Shown: piece after piece, positions 6,072-7,708 of the stretch | Layout: every line of letters begins with the position of its first letter | Position numbering within the stretch: the stretch's first letter is position 1 | NCBI GenBank assembly: GCA_027295245.1 | Contig: JAPULF010000135.1 | Location: forward strand, 1-7,708 | Source of the DNA: Planctomycetota bacterium | Lineage (GTDB): Bacteria; Planctomycetota; Phycisphaerae; UBA1845; UTPLA1 | Direction of reading: 5' to 3' | DNA: 7,708 nt | The notes under the pieces: model-generated | What the model saw: only the letters and a program-made list of their open reading frames with translations | Databases searched by the model: none | Told to the model about the DNA's origin: nothing | Program-made: the position numbers and the translations under genes

Positions 6072-7406
6072 TCAGGGAAAGGCGGGCCCGGCCATGGACG
6101 GCTTGGGGGCGGCGTTCAGGATGTTTTGATAGAAATCATCCAGCGAACTGATATGGGCTCGATCAAAGCGCTCTTGAAAAAAGTTCGCGCGTAGCTCGAC
6201 GAATTTCTGATCGCGGATCTTGGTTGCGATTTCGCGCTGGGCTTCGGAAAAACTCTTACCCTCGCCACTTTCGACGCGCCCCGCCTTGACGATGAAGAAT
6301 GCCTTGTGGGCCTCGAATACCTCGCTGCGCTCATCCGGTTTCATCCGGCACAATCGTTCCCATGCGGGATCGTAACGCTCGACCAGCGGCGATTTTCGCG
6401 TCGACACGAAGCCGTATGCCCCGCCGGCGCCCTTCATCCGTCCCTCGGAATACTTCTTCGCGACGGCCTCGAACGGTTCGCCGGCGTCCATGGCGGCGGC
6501 GGCGGCATCGGCCTCGGCCCGGGCCTTTTCGCGGGCGACGGCGGTGGTGCGCTCGTTTGCGATCTGACCGCGTTTGAAGAACATCGCGACCGGCACGTCG
6601 ATCAGGAACAACTCGGTCCGCGGCTCGCTCGAAAAGTCCGCGATGTGGCGACGGTAATACTTCTCGAGTTCGCGTTTGGTCGGTTCGGATACCATCGGCA
6701 CAAGCTTGTCCCGTAGATACTGGTTGACCACCACCTTGCGCTTGAGGGCCTCGCGAACTTCGCCTCGCTGCTTGCCGATGCTTGCGAGGTGTGTCTCGTA
6801 GCGGGTTTCCCGGCCGTCGAAGTGCCGGTTGATATCGCTCCGCTCCAGCCGGTCTACGGCCTTCATGATCTGCGGCTCGACTTGCTCCGAAATCAGGAAC
6901 TTTGCTTCCTGCCAGATGAGCCGCTCGGCAACGGCTTCGATCACCGCCCGCCGGACAACGGCGTTGCGTCGCTTGAAATACTGGGCGGGGGCAAGACGCC
7001 CGGCGGATGCCTCCAACTGCGGTTCGATGGGATCCAGGACGTCGGACACCGTGATGATCTGGTCATTGATTATCAGCACGTCCGAATGAACGGCGGTCGG
7101 CGAAGATCGGTCGGGCCCTCGGTCCGTCGATCTGCCTGGAGGCGTGGCCGAAGTGTCGGCGATATTCGAGGATTGGCGGTCGTCCGCGAAATCCGTTGAA
7201 TCGCCGTCATCCGGATCGACGGTGGCTCGATCGGCCAGTCGTTCGTCTACGCGGCGGTCTGATGACGGCTCCTCCTCGCTTGGATCGGGGCCGGTCCGCT
7301 CCCGCCACCATTCCCGCATGTTCACGCGATTACCGTCGGCGTCTTGACACGCGGAGACGGCCAAGGCGATCCAAAAACACGACAGCACGATCCGCCCGGA
7401 GGACAT
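6072..7406 (-). CDS. Parvulin-like (PpiC/SurA-type) peptidyl-prolyl isomerase lipoprotein
   Basis: The predicted 444-residue protein begins with a lipoprotein signal peptide: MSSGR, the hydrophobic run IVLSCFWIALAV, then the lipobox VSAC with lipidated Cys20. An acidic, Ser/Asp/Arg-rich linker fills about 35-107, presumably spacing the folded part from the membrane. Residues 108-240 (VLIINDQIITVSDVLDPIEPQ and on) look like a SurA N-terminal helical domain. Residues 262-377 resemble a parvulin domain with FEAVAKKYSEGRMKGAGGAYGF and a late FFIVKAGRVES. The family's early RHIL-type strand is replaced by TELFLIDVPVAMFF, so isomerase activity is uncertain and a pure chaperone role is possible. The open frame extends 63 codons further upstream to 7595, but the internal signal peptide makes the ATG at 7406 the better start. 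It is convergent with dapB. Periplasmic folding of envelope proteins is inferred. Confidence 0.85.
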   Translation of the reverse strand: MSSGRIVLSCFWIALAVSACQDADGNRVNMREWWRERTGPDPSEEEPSSDRRVDERLADRATVDPDDGDSTDFADDRQSSNIADTSATPPGRSTDRGPDRSSPTAVHSDVLIINDQIITVSDVLDPIEPQLEASAGRLAPAQYFKRRNAVVRRAVIEAVAERLIWQEAKFLISEQVEPQIMKAVDRLERSDINRHFDGRETRYETHLASIGKQRGEVREALKRKVVVNQYLRDKLVPMVSEPTKRELEKYYRRHIADFSSEPRTELFLIDVPVAMFFKRGQIANERTTAVAREKARAEADAAAAAMDAGEPFEAVAKKYSEGRMKGAGGAYGFVSTRKSPLVERYDPAWERLCRMKPDERSEVFEAHKAFFIVKAGRVESGEGKSFSEAQREIATKIRDQKFVELRANFFQERFDRAHISSLDDFYQNILNAAPKPSMAGPAFP

Positions 7407-7708
7407 GTGGGCCGATTCTAGTCCTCCTCGCGCAGCCCCGCCAACACCGTGCGGAACGGGCTTGGAACACACACAGGACGATGTATTCTCGCAAGCCGCC
7501 GGTCCGGATGCCGATCTCGTTTCCGGGTGTGTCGCACGTTCACCAAGCGTCCGGAGCATCACGGGAACACCGTTTTTTCGTGCAACCTCGCGCAACTGGG
7601 CGCAATTCGTGCAATTGACCCGGGCGCCGTTCGCGGCGAGCGATTAGAGCGTGGAAAGTCCTCCTCCGGCGGTCAGGCGGCAGGAGAATTCGGCGCATCC
7701 GGTTTCGG
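7407..7708. other. Stretch without an assignable gene
   Basis: No complete gene or RNA is recognised in these 302 bases. On the minus strand the frame of the lipoprotein gene stays open back to a TAA at 7644-7646, but the residues lack family features and precede a full signal peptide. A neighbouring minus-strand gene may end here: stops at 7644-7646 or 7673-7675 would both close a frame entering from the right edge, with too few residues to choose. A small hairpin, CGCCG-CGAA-CGGCG, spans 7626-7639 without a T-run. Next to the lipoprotein ATG lies the candidate promoter listed separately. Confidence 0.4.
7415..7444 (-). promoter_or_regulatory. Candidate promoter of the lipoprotein gene, giving a near-leaderless mRNA
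   Basis: On the minus strand TTGGCG (7444-7439) is followed after 18 bases by TAGAAT (7420-7415), one base from the -10 consensus. Only eight bases separate it from the ATG at 7406, so the transcript would start almost at the start codon. The GAGGAGG stretch (7429-7423) lies inside the promoter spacer, about 16 bases before the ATG, too far to be a normal Shine-Dalgarno site for this start. Confidence 0.3.

Noticed and set aside
7407..7595. N-terminal extension of the lipoprotein gene to a TTG at 7595
   Set aside because: The extension would bury a complete signal peptide and lipobox 60 residues inside the protein. The stretch has no recognisable domain.
7651..7708. GGAAAGTCC, reminiscent of the RNase P RNA core
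   Set aside because: The flanking bases do not match the conserved GAGGAAAGTCCGG context, no P1-P3 helices can be drawn upstream, and the window ends too soon to test it.

Overview
The window is a GC-rich bacterial chromosomal segment carrying mostly housekeeping genes. It suggests a Planctomycetota-like or related PVC-group organism. The clues are the GC content, an animal-type transketolase, a two-zinc-ribbon/YIP1-like membrane protein directly behind murA, a ClC-CBS-TrkA_C channel of the GHGTD subgroup, and a parvulin-like lipoprotein with a long acidic linker. The taxonomic placement is inferred from gene character only and is tentative. No mobile element, CRISPR array, tRNA or rRNA gene was recognised.

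Layout: at the left edge a transketolase gene runs leftward off the window (1-610, minus). A 266-base divergent intergenic region (611-876) holds a 15-base palindrome close to the transketolase start and, on the other side, a candidate murA promoter overlapped by a CRP/FNR-like half-palindrome. Four plus-strand genes follow: murA (877-2142), a zinc-ribbon/YIP1-like membrane protein whose frame is broken near its 5' end (2139-2983), a ClC chloride channel/transporter (3049-5190) and dapB (5217-6029). The first two overlap by an ATGA junction, so they are probably translationally coupled. The ClC and dapB genes are 26 bases apart and could share a transcript. A convergent minus-strand gene (6072-7406) encodes a parvulin-type (PpiC/SurA-like) lipoprotein. 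The last 300 bases hold no gene I can defend.

Function: murA and dapB serve peptidoglycan synthesis, through UDP-MurNAc formation and the diaminopimelate/lysine branch respectively. The parvulin-like lipoprotein would act in envelope protein folding, and ClC and the YIP1-like protein sit in membranes. The theme is therefore cell envelope, with transketolase as central carbon metabolism next door.

The most noteworthy signal is the frame break at 2238-2249 in the YIP1-like gene. Two halves of an apparently single zinc-ribbon protein lie in different frames, and the junction offers both a GGGG run suited to a one-base error or -1 slip and a GTGA stop/start overlap. No new defence system or other undescribed system is visible in this window.
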